From assembly GCF_030445035.2 (NCBI RefSeq), contig NC_080694.1, positions 70,757,147-70,821,146 of the forward strand: a stretch of DNA of 64,000 bases, read 5' to 3'. Within the stretch, counting starts at the first letter, position 1. The number at the start of each line of letters is the position of its first letter. This DNA is from Dasypus novemcinctus. Its lineage: Eukaryota; Chordata; Mammalia; Cingulata; Dasypodidae. This document shows positions 47,356-59,260 of the stretch, piece by piece. The position numbers and the translations under genes are program-made. The notes under the pieces were generated by a model, which was not told the origin of the DNA, made no database searches, and was given only the letters and a program-made list of their open reading frames with translations.

Positions 47356-50300
47356 AAGTGCAACCTGGAATCTCCCATCCCTCTCCACAAGGGCACCAGG
47401 TGGGAGTATGGTTCCTAAACTATATCTAGGAAGTGCAACCTGGAATCACTTCATCCTCTTGCCCTCAAGGGCACCAGGTGGGAATGTGGATCCTAAACTA
47501 CAATTTTAAAGTGGTACCTGGAATTGCTCCATCCTCCTGTCCTCAAGGGCACCAGGTAGGTGCCTGGTTCCCAAACTATATCTTGGAAGTGCAACTGGAA
47601 TCACCCCCACCTTCCGGTCCTCAAACACTCTAGGAGGGAGTGTGGTTCTGAAACTATATCTCAGAAGTGGAAAATGTAATCAATACATTCTCCTCCCCTC
47701 AAAGGCACCAAGTGGGAGCATGGTTTCTAAACTACATGATGAAACTGGAATCTGGAATCACTCCATCTATCTCCCTTCAATGGCACAAGGTGGGAATGCA
47801 TTTTCTAAGCTGCTTTCCTGAAGTGAAACCTCAAATCACTCCATCCTCTTTCAACTCAGGGGCACCAGGAGGGAGCATGGTTCCTAAATTATATCTCTGA
47901 ATCACAACCTGGAATCACACCATCCTCCTCCATTCAAGGACACTGCATGGGTATGTGGTTCCTAAATTACCTCTCAGAAGTGCATCCTGGAATCATTCAA
48001 TCCTCCTGCCCTCAAGGGCATGGGGTGGGATCGTGGTTCCTAAACAACATCTCAGAAGTGCAACCTGGAATCACTCAGTCCTCCTTGCCTCAAACACAAG
48101 AGATGGAAGCCTAGGTCCTAAACTACATCTTGGAAGTGCAACTGGGAATCGCTCCATCCTCCTACACTCAAGGGCACCAGGTGGGAGAGTGGTTTCTAAA
48201 CTATTTCTCCAAAAGAGCAACCTGGAACCACTCCATCCTCCTCAACTGAAGTACACCAAGTGGGAACGTGGTCCCGATACTATGTCTTGGAAGTGCAATA
48301 TGGACTCTATCCACCTTCCTCTCATGGAAAATGGTGGGACCAAGGTTCCTAAACTATACCAAAGATGTGCAACCTGGAATCATCCCACCCTCCTCCCCTC
48401 AAGGACAAAGGCTGGGATGTGGTTTCTGAACGATTTCTCAAAAGGCAAACATGGAGTAAACCACATCCTCCTCCACTCAAGGGCATGAATTGGGTGCGTA
48501 GTTCCTAAACTACATCTTGGAAATGCAACCTGGAATCACTCAATTCACCTGCCATCAAAAGCTCCGGGTGAGAGTGTGGTGCTTAAACTTCATCTGGAAT
48601 GTATGACCTGGAATCACTCCATTCTACTCCCATCAAGGCCAAAATGTGGGAGTGCAGATCCTAAATTACAACTCAGAAGTGCAACCCAGTATTACTCCAT
48701 CCTCCTCCTTTCAAGGGCACCTGATATGAGCTTAGTTCCTAAACTACATATCAAAATAGCAACCTGGAATCACTCTATCTTCCTTCTGCTCAAGGAAACC
48801 AGGTATGAGGATTGTTCCTAAATGGCTTCTCAGAAGAGGAACCTGGAATCACACCATTCTCCTCTCCTCAAGGGCACCAGGTGTGATCCTGGTTCCTGAA
48901 CTATGTCTCAGAAGCACAAGATGGAAACACTTTATCCTCTTTTCTTTCAAGGGCACCAGGGGTGAGTGTGGTTCCTTAACTATCTCGGATGTGCAATATG
49001 GAATCCCTGCACCCTCCTCCCCTCAAGGGCACCAAATGGGAGCATGGTTCATAAAATACATCTCAGAACTGCAACCTGGAATCACTCCATCCACCTCCAC
49101 TCAAGGACACCAGGTGGGAAGGTGATCTCTAAACTACATCTGGGATGTCAACCTAGAATCCCTCCATCCTCCTCCCCTCAAGGCACCAGGTGGGATTGTG
49201 GTAGGTAAACTATTGTCAGTAGAGAAACTTGATCCCACCGTCCTCCTCCGATCACGGACCCAAGTTGAAGTGTGTTCCCTAGAACACACCCCGGAAGTGG
49301 CACCTGGAAAAAGCCCATCCTCTGCCCCTCATATCCGGAAGGGTAAGCATGGTTCCCTAAAATATACTCCGAATGTTTCACCTGAAATTACCCAAATCTA
49401 CTCCCTTCTCTGGCCACAGATGTGAGCGTGTTTCCTAAATTATAGCAAGGAAGTAGAAACTACCCCATCCTCCTTCTCCCATGAGCACCAAGTGGGGTCA
49501 TGCTCCCTAAACTGCATCCAGGAAGTGGAACCTGGAAGCATCCCTTCTTCTTGCCATGGCCAGCAGGTGTATGTTTCCTGAACTACATCAAGGAAGTGAA
49601 ACTTGGAATGACTCCATCCTCCTTCCCCCATGAAAACCAGGTTGGAGTGTGTTTCCTAAACTACAGCCAGGAAATAGAGCCTGGAATCACCCAAACCTCC
49701 TCCCCACAAGGACACCTGATCAAAGCATATTTCCTATTCTACATCCAGGAAGTGGAACCTGTTAACCACCAACCCTCTTTCAAACAATTGTACCAGGTGG
49801 GAGCATTTCCTAAACTACAGCCAGGAAGTGGAACGTGGATTCACTCCATCCTCCTTCTCCCATGAGCACCAGGTGAGAGTGTGTTTCCTAGACTATATCC
49901 AGGAATTGGAAACTGGAATCACCCCATCATACCCACCCCAGAAGCAGGAGGTGGGAGAGTGTTAACGCAAACAGAAAGCGGACCTTGAATCACTGCATTC
50001 TCTTCTGCCCATGGAAATGGAGGAACGCATTTCTAAACTACATCCAGGAAGTAGAAACTGTGATCACATTATCCTCCTCCCACCTGGCAACCTGGTGGGA
50101 GCCTGTTTCCTAAATTATATCCAGGAATTGGAACCAGGAATCAACCAATCCTCTTCCCACATGGACAGAAACTGGGAGTATGTCTTCTAAACTACATCTA
50201 GGATGTGGAACCTGAACTCACCTAGTCCTTCTCCCACCATGGGCACTATGTTGGTGCTCGCTTCCTTAACTAAATCCAGGAAGCAAAACCTGGAATCACT

Positions 50301-51454
50301 CCTTCATCCTTCCCCCACAGTCAGCATGTGCGAGTGCATTTCCTGAATTTACATCAAGGAAGTGAAACCTGGAATCATGCCATCTTCCCCCTCCCATGGG
50401 CACGAGGTGGTAGCGTGTTTCCTGAATTACATAGGAAAGTAGAACATGGAATCACCCCAACCTCCTCTCCCCATGGTCACCAGGTGCGATCCTGTTTCCA
50501 AAATTGCAAGTAAGAAGTGTAACCTGCAATCAACATGACCTATTCCCCATGGACACCAGTTGGGGGCATGTCTCCTAAAATTCATCCAGGAACTGGAGCC
50601 TGGAATCACCCCAACCTACTTCCCCCACAGGCACCAGGTGGGTGCGTGTTTCCTAGGTGACAGCCAGAAAGTGGAACATGGAATCACCCCAACTGCCTAC
50701 CCCCATGGGCACTAGGCAAGTGCGTGCTTCCTTATCTAGATCCAGGAAATAGTGCCTGGAATCACTTGTTTTCCCCCGATGTTAAACTTGTGAGTGTATT
50801 TTCTGAACTACATCAAGGTAGTGAAACCTGGAATGACTCCAACCTCCTTCTCTGACAGGCACCAGGTGTAGCATGTTTCATAAACCACATCCATTTCACG
50901 GAACCTGGAATCACTCCATCCCCTTCCCCCAGCTGGCGCTAGTTGGGGGCATTGTTCCAGAACTATATGCAGGAGTTTGAACATAGAATCACCCAATTTT
51001 CCTCCTATCACCCTGGGAACCAGGTGGGAGTGTGTTTCCTAAACTACCTCCGGGATATAGATCCTGGAATCACCCCACAATGGGTACCAATTTGAAGCAT
51101 GTCTCCTAAACAACATCGAAGAAGTGGAACAGGGAAATATCCCAAACTTCTTACACCATGGTCACCAGGTGAAACCTGTTTCCTAACTATAACCAGGAAA
51201 AGGAATGTGGAATTACCCCCCTTCCTAATAGCATCAATTGTGAGTCCAGTTCCTAAAGTACATCCAGGAAGGGGGAGATGGAATCACCCCATCCTGATCC
51301 CACCACTCACTCCACGTGGGAGTGATGTGCCTAAACTACACCCAGGAAGTGGAACATGGAATAACCCCAATGTACTCGCCCCAAAGGCACCAGTTTGGAG
51401 CGTGGTTCCTAAATTACATCCAGGAGGGGGAAGCTGGAATCATCCCATCCTCCT
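47356..51454 (+). repeat. 78-bp minisatellite, array 1 (about 52 units)
   Basis: A 4.1-kb tandem array with a period of about 75-80 bp. Each unit reads roughly as a GAAGTG-AACCTGGAATCAC block, CCATCCTCCTCCCC, GGCACCAGGTGGGAG, then TTCCTAAACTACATC. Units have many substitutions and small indels. Units up to about 49250 typically have CTCAAGGGCACC, GGTTCCTAA and CATCTCAGAAGTGCAAC. Units from about 49440 typically have CCATGGGCACC, TGTTTCCTAA and CATCCAGGAAGTGGAAC. I recognise no known satellite. Long open frames here (47955-48488, 49500-49865) follow from a period near 26 codons. Confidence 0.92.
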
Positions 51455-51643
51455 CAAACTGACCTACATATTTAATGCAATCCCATTAAAAATCAATACA
51501 GCATTTTTAAAATAAACTGGATCAAGTTAACTATGAAATTTATTTGGAAGGGAAAGAGAACCTGAATAGCCAAAGACATATTGAAAAAGAAAAATGAAAT
51601 CAGAAGAATCACACTACTGGACTTTAAAACATACTTCAAACCA
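51455..51643 (+). mobile_element. Old L1 (copy 3), left part
   Basis: ORF2 sequence equivalent to 17335-17515 of the young L1 (ACCTACATATTTAATGCAATCCC, GAAATTTATTTGGAA). It breaks at ACATACTTCAAA and resumes at 52596, the gap being R1 copy f. Confidence 0.85.
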
Positions 51644-52595
51644 GAGAGTACGTGTTGCAACTCTGCTGAGGCTCAGAGCCCAGCTGGCACATGGACAATC
51701 CAGAGATTCAAGTCTCTTGAGTATACACAAACTTTAGCACCAACCACAGGTTCAGTAAAAGTGCCAGAAGAGGAATGTGAAGAAAGGTCACATCTGAGTC
51801 CAACTGCATCACACTTAGGAACACAAATTCCAAAGTACGGCCCTCTGACACAGCACTGAGCTCCAGAGCCATGTGCCAGATGGTAAACCACCACATCAAG
51901 GAACCAAGAGTGCCTACAACTCCAAGCAAGATAATTGCATCCATCACCTATGTGGGATCTAAGACCCTCTTGATAAAGTGGTCAAGTAGATATCAACATC
52001 CCAGGGTCCACGGGATGGAGGAATAAAATATGGATTAAAGTGGTCTTACTAATATTCAACTATAGAACTATTGTGACTAGCAATGGAAGAAATTATAGCA
52101 TTGATGTGGAGAAAATGGCCACGGTGCTTGCTGAGGGCAGGGAGAGGGAAGAAGAGATGTAATGTGGGGACATTTTTTGAGACTTGGGGTTTTCCTAAAT
52201 GATATTGCAAGGACAAATGCTGGATATTATATATCCTCCCGAAACCCACTGAATGTACTAGGGGAGACTGTAAACTACAGGGTAAATTATTACCCATGTG
52301 GTGCATCAGTGCTCCAAAGTGTATTCACCAAATGCAGTGAATGTGCCAAAATGATGTAAGAGGCTGTTGATGTGCGAGGAGTATGAGGGGTTGTGGGGTA
52401 TATGGGAAACTCTTATGATTTTTAATGTAACACTTTATCTTCAAAAATGTACAATTAAAAATGATGGGGATGGGGTTGGGGAGTGGGGTATATGGGAACC
52501 TTTTATGTTTTTTAATGTAATGTTTTACATGATCTATTAACTTTGAAAAAGATAATTAAAAAATTAAATTAAATGTTTAAAAAAAATTTTTTAAG
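51644..52595 (+). mobile_element. R1 retroposon copy f with 5' inversion
   Basis: 51644-51880 is R1 sequence on the minus strand (reverse of the 22730-22955 region of copy c, including the reversed CAGCAGAGTTGCA block). 51881-52590 is R1 on the plus strand and ends in an A-rich tract. It sits in L1 copy 3 between imperfect copies of CATACTTCAAA / CATACTACAAA. A partial second tail follows at about 52440-52560. Confidence 0.85.
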
Positions 52596-54835
52596 CATAC
52601 TACAAAGCTACAGTGGTTAAAAGGGCATGGCTTTGACCCAAGGGTGGACATACTGACCAGTGGAACCAAATTGAGAATTCCGATATAAATCCTCACATAA
52701 AAAGTCATCTGATTTGACAAGGTCACCAAACCCACTAAATTGGAAGAGAATGGCCTCTTCAACAAATTGTGCTTGGGAAATGGATATCCATATCCAATAG
52801 AATGAGAGAGGATTACCAACTCACACCTTATGCAGAAATCAACTCAAGATGGATCAAAGACCTAAATAAAAGAGCCAAGACCATAAAGACCTTGGAAGAC
52901 AATGTAAGGAAGCATCTATAGGCCCTTTTAATAGGAGATGACTTCATACCCAAAGTATGAGCAGCAAAAGAAAATATGGATAAATGGGACCTCCTCAAAA
53001 TTAAAGCCTTTTGTACCTCAAAGGAGTTTATCAAGAAAGTGAAAAGGCAGTCTACCCAATGGGAGAAAATACTTGGTAACCATATATCTGATAGAAGACT
53101 AATGTCCAGCATATATGAAGAAATCCTACATCTCAAAAATAAAAAGACAAACAACCCATTTAAAAAACGGGAAAGGGATTTGAACAGACAATTCTCCAAA
53201 GAAGAAATACAAATGGCTACAAAGCACATGAAAAAATGCTGAACATCACTAGCTAGTAGGGAGATGTAAATCAAAACTAAAATGAGATGCCATCTAACAA
53301 CCATTAGACTGACAGCTATTAAAACAAAAAAAAGACTATGAATGTTGGAGAGGATGTGGAGGATTGGGAACACTCATCCACTCCTAGTGGGAATACAGAA
53401 GGATACAGCCATTTAGGAAGACAGTTTGGATTTTCCTCAAAAAACTAGCTATAGATTTGACATATGACCCAGCAATCCCACTGCTGGGTATATACCCAGT
53501 AGATCTGAAAACAAGTACACAAACCAATATGTGCACAACATTGTTCATAACAGCATTATTCACTACTGCCAAAAGTTAGAATCAACCCAAATTCCCATCA
53601 ACAGATGAATGGATAAATAAAATGTGGAATATACATACAAAGGAATAATACACAGCTGTAAGTAAGAATGCAGTAATAATACATGGGATAATATAGATGA
53701 ATCTTGAAGACCTTATGTTGAAGTGAAGCAAGCCAGGCATTGAAGGGCAAATACTCCATCACCTCTCTGATATGACTTATGCAAATCAAGCTGACTCAGA
53801 GTGCTAGAGACTGGAAGATAGGCTCATAGGAATTGGGGGGTGAGGAAGAGGAAGTTTGTGAGGTGATGCCTAAATAGGCGATATGATAATCCAAAGTAAG
53901 TAGTTGTGCAGTGAAGGGATAAGATGGGGGCATGGGGATACTATTGGGTGGAGCTTTGTAGGCCTGATTGGTCTAGGGTTGGGAGGATGGGTCAGATGGT
54001 CCACACAATTGGGGTGTGCTAAGGGGAGCAGGAGAACATGGGAGATTGTCAGGTATATGGTTGAAACTATAACATTGAGAAAATTCTTTAGAAAATACAA
54101 TGAAGGAGTAATTTTTTAAGGAGTTTGATGAGAGGCATCTGACACACAGTTCACCTGTGGCAGCCTTCTAGGGAGTCTGTGAGTGCTCATTTTGTCATAG
54201 TGTGTTATATCATTGGATGGGGACCGATACAGTGAACAGGAAGGTGTTATACCACCATCCTGGAGAGGTCTGATGCTCTCAAACAGAGGGGAAGGTGACT
54301 CTCAAGAGCATGGGTGGCTCCCAATTGGAGAGAACAGAGTAGTGTGTCAAGCCTTCAGCATTGTTGCAAGTGTCTATTCATCTGGTCCTTCAAGCAGTGA
54401 AGCTTGATTGTCACTGTGGGCCCCAAGGGGAGGGAGAGAGAGGAATAGAATAGATGGAAGAAGGGGTAATGCAAGTATTCCACAAGATCGTGCAACAATG
54501 GATAAAGGCCATGTTAAATTTCACCAAAAATTTATAAAAGTGAATTCTCTAAAATATAAACCATAATGTAAACAATAATGTAACTAAAATTTTAGAAAAG
54601 TGTACAGTTCAAAATATAAAACATAATGGAACCATGGTTAGTAGCTATGTTTCAATATGTGTACATCAGCTCTAACAAATATAACATCCACATGTGAAAG
54701 ATTATTGCTGGGGAAGGGGCAAAAGGGATTGATGTTGGGTATATGAAAGTCCCCTATATTGTGTATGTGGCTTTACTGTGAAATATATTTTCTGAAGACA
54801 AAATTAAAAATAGAGATGTAGACAAAGAATTGGAA
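52596..54835 (+). mobile_element. Old L1 (copy 3), right part with 3' UTR
   Basis: It continues the ORF2 C-terminal region (52800-53760 parallels 17720-18690), with stops and frameshifts, e.g. the cysteine-motif region near 53340. A 3' UTR of about 1.05 kb follows, related to that of L1 copy 1 and ending near 54835. It is 5'-truncated and not coding. Confidence 0.88.
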
Positions 54836-55059
54836 GAGATTGCTTTGTCACTGTACATACAGAGCAACACCTATTACAGTGATGAAAGACCAATCATCCA
54901 AAAAAAAGATTCATGATATTTTTCATTTTTTAATATCCCAATTTAAGTTTTACTTTATTTTGGTTTTTCTAATTTAGTATGAAATCTATTTCTAATCTTT
55001 ATACCTATCATTACTATTTCATTTTCCAACTATTTGAAATTGGCAATATATTAGGTTTC
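54836..55059. other. Unassigned AT-rich spacer
   Basis: AT-rich, with no feature recognised; it may be the 5' part of R1 copy g. Confidence 0.3.
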
Positions 55060-56420
55060 ATTTTTTAAGAAGTTTGAATCACAGAGGGGTTCAACTATGG
55101 CAGGGGAGGGTCACTGGTGTGGGATGTCATTGAAGGGGAACACGTGTTTGGGAGAGAATTATCTGGGGCATGTATATAGGGTATATAAATATGTTTGGAT
55201 ATTCGTAGGTTATTGTCAAAGTAGGTAGAGTTACACATGACAACTGAGGGAGTGCTGAATTCCTAGCTGTGGGAATTCTGTCACATTTCCCAATGGAACA
55301 GCAACAATCCCCCAAGTGCAAGTGTAAAGACCATTGAAGAAGGATGGTCCAATGATGGGCACTTGATACTGATGGCTATGTTTTTGAGCCTGTGTGCTTG
55401 AAATTTCAACTAGGCCTAGAACTGAAGGGTGCCTAAGAGTTACCTCCTGAGAACCTTCATGTTGCTCAAATGTGGCCACTCTTCAAACCAATCTCAGCAT
55501 GTAAATGGGATCAACATCCCTGGTGCCAAGGGATTAAACCTATCACCAACTGGTGATGCAACTAGGAAAACACCTTGAATAAAAGGGGGAAATGGTAAAC
55601 ACAGAGGAGGTTACATGGCTAAGAAAATGCAAAATGAGGCCAGAGATCATCAGAGGGCTTGCGCTTATGCACATCTCAGCCAAATCCCAGAGACAGCCAT
55701 AGATAAAACTTCAGGAACTAGTGCTGCTGAGGGCTATGGAGACACACAGGCTCTTTGGTCATGGCAGATGGTTCTGGAGTTCAATGCCCAGCCAGTGGGC
55801 CCTATTTTGAAATTTGTGCTCCTGAGTGTGATGCAGTTGGACTCAGATGTGACCTCTCTACACATACCTCTTCTGTCACTTTTACTGAAATTGTGTTTAG
55901 TGCTAGGGCTAGCGTATGATCAGGAGACTTGACTCTCTAGACTGGCCATGGGCTAGCTCAGCCCTGAGCCTTAGCAGAGTTGCAAAACCTACTCTCTGGT
56001 TCATTGGACTTATGTAGGTCTGCTAACAGGGAGGTGAAGATGTCAACCACCATACCAGGGAACTGAGAATGCTTCCAGCTGCAAGTGGGAGAATTATATC
56101 CATTATCCACGTGGGATTTTGGAGTGAACATCAACATCCCAGGCTCCACAGGATGGAGGAATAAAATATAGTATTCTACTACAGAACTATTGTGACTCTA
56201 GCAATGGAAGAAATTATATCATTGATGTGGAGAAAGTGGCCATGGTAGCTGCTGAGGGTAAGGAGAGGAAGAAGAGATATGATGTGAGGGCATTTTCAGG
56301 ACTTGGAGTGGTGCAGCAACCAAGAGAGGTTGTTGATGTGGGAGGAGTAGGGTGAGGGGGCTGGGGGCTATATGGGGACCTCATTTTTTTTAATGTAACA
56401 TTAAAAAAATAAGAGAAAAA
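55060..56420 (+). mobile_element. R1 retroposon copy g
   Basis: Collinear with copies b and d from GAATCACAGAGG (55077) to a tail with TTTTTTTTAATGTAACATTA. The segment just before the tail (TTCACCAAATGCAATG in other copies) is deleted. It is followed tail to tail by copy h. Confidence 0.7.
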
Positions 56421-56424
56421 AATA

Positions 56425-57116
56425 TATAAGAGGTTCCCATGTATCCCTCCACCCCACCCCCACTCCTTCCACATCAACAACCTCTTTCATCATCGTGGCA
56501 CATTCATTGCATTTGGCGAACACATTTTCAAGCACTGCTGCACCACATGGAGAATGATTTACATTGTAGTTTACACTCTCCACCAGTACATTCAGTAGGT
56601 TATCACAGGATTTTTTTTTTAGAGATGACCTACATATTTTTTCTTTTTTTTTTTAAGATTTATTTATTTTAATTTATTCCTCCCCCCCCACCCCGGTTGT
56701 CTGTTCTGTGTCTATTTGCTGCATCTTCTTTGTCCACCTCCGTTGTTGTCAGCAGCACGGGAATCTGTGTTTCTTTTTGTTGCATCATCTTGTGTCAGCT
56801 CTCCGTGTGTGTGGCGCCATTCCTGGGTAGGCTGCACTTCTTTTGTGCTGGGCGGCTCTCCTTATGGGGTGCACTCCCTGTGTGTGGGGCTCCCCTACGT
56901 GGGGGACACCAGGTGGCACAGCACTCCTTGTGCGCATCAGCACTGCACATGGGCCAGGTCCACATGGATCAAGGAGGCCCCCGGTTTGAACTGCAGACCT
57001 CCCATATGGTAGATGGACACCCTAACCGCTAGGCCAAGTCTGCTTCCCTATCCCAGGATATTTAATGTCCAGCATCTGTCCCTGCATTGTTATTCACAAC
57101 AACCTTTGGTCACAAA
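56425..57116 (-). mobile_element. R1 retroposon copy h (reverse), split by a SINE
   Basis: 56425-56612 and 57049-57116 are R1 3'-end sequence in reverse (e.g. CATTGCATTTGGCGAACACATTT reads as the reversed tail motif). Between them lies a DAS SINE. The minisatellite resumes directly after. Confidence 0.8.
56613..57048 (-). mobile_element. DAS-type SINE (reverse)
   Basis: A reverse-orientation full-length SINE, close in sequence to the one in the receptor pseudogene (GGCGCCATTCCTGGG, GTTTGAAC, GGCCAAGTC). Its tail side holds an extra AT-rich segment (56612-56655). TATCACAGGAT (56600-56610) and TATCCCAGGAT (57049-57059) are the target-site duplication, with one mismatch. Confidence 0.9.
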
Positions 57117-58255
57117 AATGAAACATGGAATCACCCCATCCTCCTCCCCACAGGCACTAGGTGGGAGCCTGTCTTCTAAACTACATCCAGGAAGTGGAGC
57201 TTGGAATAACCCCATCCTACTCCCCTCCCCCAAAGGCAACAGGTGGGAGCATGTTTTGCTCTACTACATCTAGGAAGTGGAACCTGTTATCCCCCATCCT
57301 CCTTCAACCAATTGCACAAGGAGGGAGCCTTCCCTAAACTAAACCAAGGAAGTGGAACATGGATTCACCCCATTCTCCTTTTCCCACAATCACCAGATAG
57401 GAGCATTTTTCCTAAACTATATCCAGGAAGTGGAACCTAGAATCATCTCCTCCTCCTTGCCTAAGGGCACCAGGTGCCAGCATGGTTCCTAAACAATATC
57501 CAGAAAGGGGAAGCTGGAATTACCCCAACCTAATCCTACATCTCGCATTAGGTGGGGGTGAGGTTCTTAAAGTATACCCAGTGGAGCATGGAATCATCCC
57601 AAGCTCCTTCCCCCCATTGTCACCAGTGGGGAATGTGTTTCTTAACTACATCTTGAAAGTGACCCTGGAACCACCCCAACTTCCTCTGCAAAGAGCAATA
57701 TGTGTGATCGTGTTTCCTAAATTACACCTGGAATATAAAACCTGGAATCATTCCATCCTCCTCGATCCTAGGGCACCAGGTGGCAGCCTACCTACTAAAT
57801 TACATCCTGGAAGTGAAACCTGCAAACAATCTGACCTCCTCCCCACAGGCGCTGTGTGGGAGCATGTCTCCTAAACTTCATTCAGGAAGTGGAGCATGGA
57901 ATCAATGTGTCCTCCTTCCCCCAAAAGCACCAGGTGGGTGCGTGTTTCCTCTACTATATCCAGGAAGTGGAACCTATTATTCCTGCATCCTCCTTCAACC
58001 ATAGCACCTGGTGGGACCTTTTCCTAAACTACACCAAGGAAGTAGAAAGTAATTCACCCCATCCTCCTTCTCCCGTGGGCACCAGGTGTGAGTGCATCTC
58101 CTAAATGTAAACCAGGAAGTGGAACCTCGAATCACCCCATTATTCTCTGCCCACAGGAACCATAGTAAACCTATTTCTAAACTACAGGGAGGAAGTAGAA
58201 ACATTAATCACTTCATCCTCCTCCCCCCACTGGCATCAGGTGGGAGCTTCCTTCC
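57117..58255 (+). repeat. 78-bp minisatellite, array 2 (about 15 units)
   Basis: Same unit as array 1, mostly the second type (CATCCAGGAAGTGGAAC). It was evidently one array with 47356-51454 before the L1/R1 insertions. It ends where the second ERV begins. Confidence 0.9.
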
Positions 58256-58257
58256 AA

Positions 58258-59260
58258 TTGAAATTGCTCGTTTAAAAAATATCCAGTCTGTAGAGCTTTT
58301 TGTTTTGTTCTCTCATTTGCAAACTCTTATCTGCCAATGGTCTCTTCCCATTATTTTCATCATCTACATGCTCATGCCTTCATTTGGACCCCTAGTGGAA
58401 GGTAATGTCCAAGCCGATCATTTAGTAGCCCCCACTTTGACAAGGTTTCATAAGCCTAATGCTTGCATGCTATGTTCCATCAAAATGCAATTAGTTTGCG
58501 GAAACAATTTCAACTAACCTGTGAACAAGCCAGGCAAATTGTAAAGCAATGTACCAACTGTTTTCCTTTTCGTTCTGTCCCCACTGTTGGCATTAATCCC
58601 CATCGCCTGTGCCCCAATCACCTCTGGCAATTGGATGTGACCTATTTTGCCCCTTTTGGCCATGTTCGGTGGGTTGATGTAACTGTAGATACTCCCATTT
58701 TCTCCATGCTATCTGCCAAATGGAAGAAAGTAAACAGGCATGTTATCAACCATTGCTGGCTAGCATTTGCAGTTATGGGTTTGCTCCATCATGTAAAAAT
58801 TGATAACTCTCCTGCTATTGCAGCCGTGCATTGCCACAATTTTTTTCTGCTTACAGTATCTGCCATTCAATTGGCATTCCATACAGTTTAACCAGACAAG
58901 CAATTGTTGAGAGAACCAATTGCACCCTGAAAATGCAGTTCTTAAAACAAAAAGAGGGGGGAAATGAGGAGGCAGTAAGGAGTCCACAGCGTCAATTGGC
59001 TGCTGCTCTTTATACACTTAATTTTAAAAATTGTGATGCTTGAGGGACCTCTGTGGCTGAACTGGCATTTCACTAGGATCCCATGGGAGTCAAAAGGGCT
59101 TGTTCTGTGGAAGGATCTCCTTACAGGTCAGTGGCATGGTCCTGACCTTGACCCATAATAATGGAGCCAAGGTTATTGTTGTGTGTTTCCTGAAACAGCA
59201 GGTCAGCCATGTGGGTTCCTGATAATGCAGTCTGGCCAGCCACAAACCAGTAACCCTGCT
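58258..59260 (+). pseudogene. Broken pol (RNase H end and integrase) of ERV 2
   Basis: Remnant of a class II retroviral pol. From about 58258 a decayed RNase H/integrase junction is readable (GPLVEGN, then ADHLVA at about 58386-58430). It is followed by the zinc-binding histidine/cysteine region, the catalytic-core start WQLDVTYFAPFGH with the first aspartate (about 58627), and KIDNSPAIA with the second (about 58798-58824). After an in-frame stop near 58890 comes the IVERTN region with the catalytic glutamate (58906-58920), and a C-terminal domain to about 59200. Stops and frame changes interrupt it, so no integrase can be made. Everything upstream in pol, gag and the 5' LTR is missing here: the sequence starts at the edge of the minisatellite. 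Betaretroviral affinity is inferred from motif wording. Confidence 0.82.
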
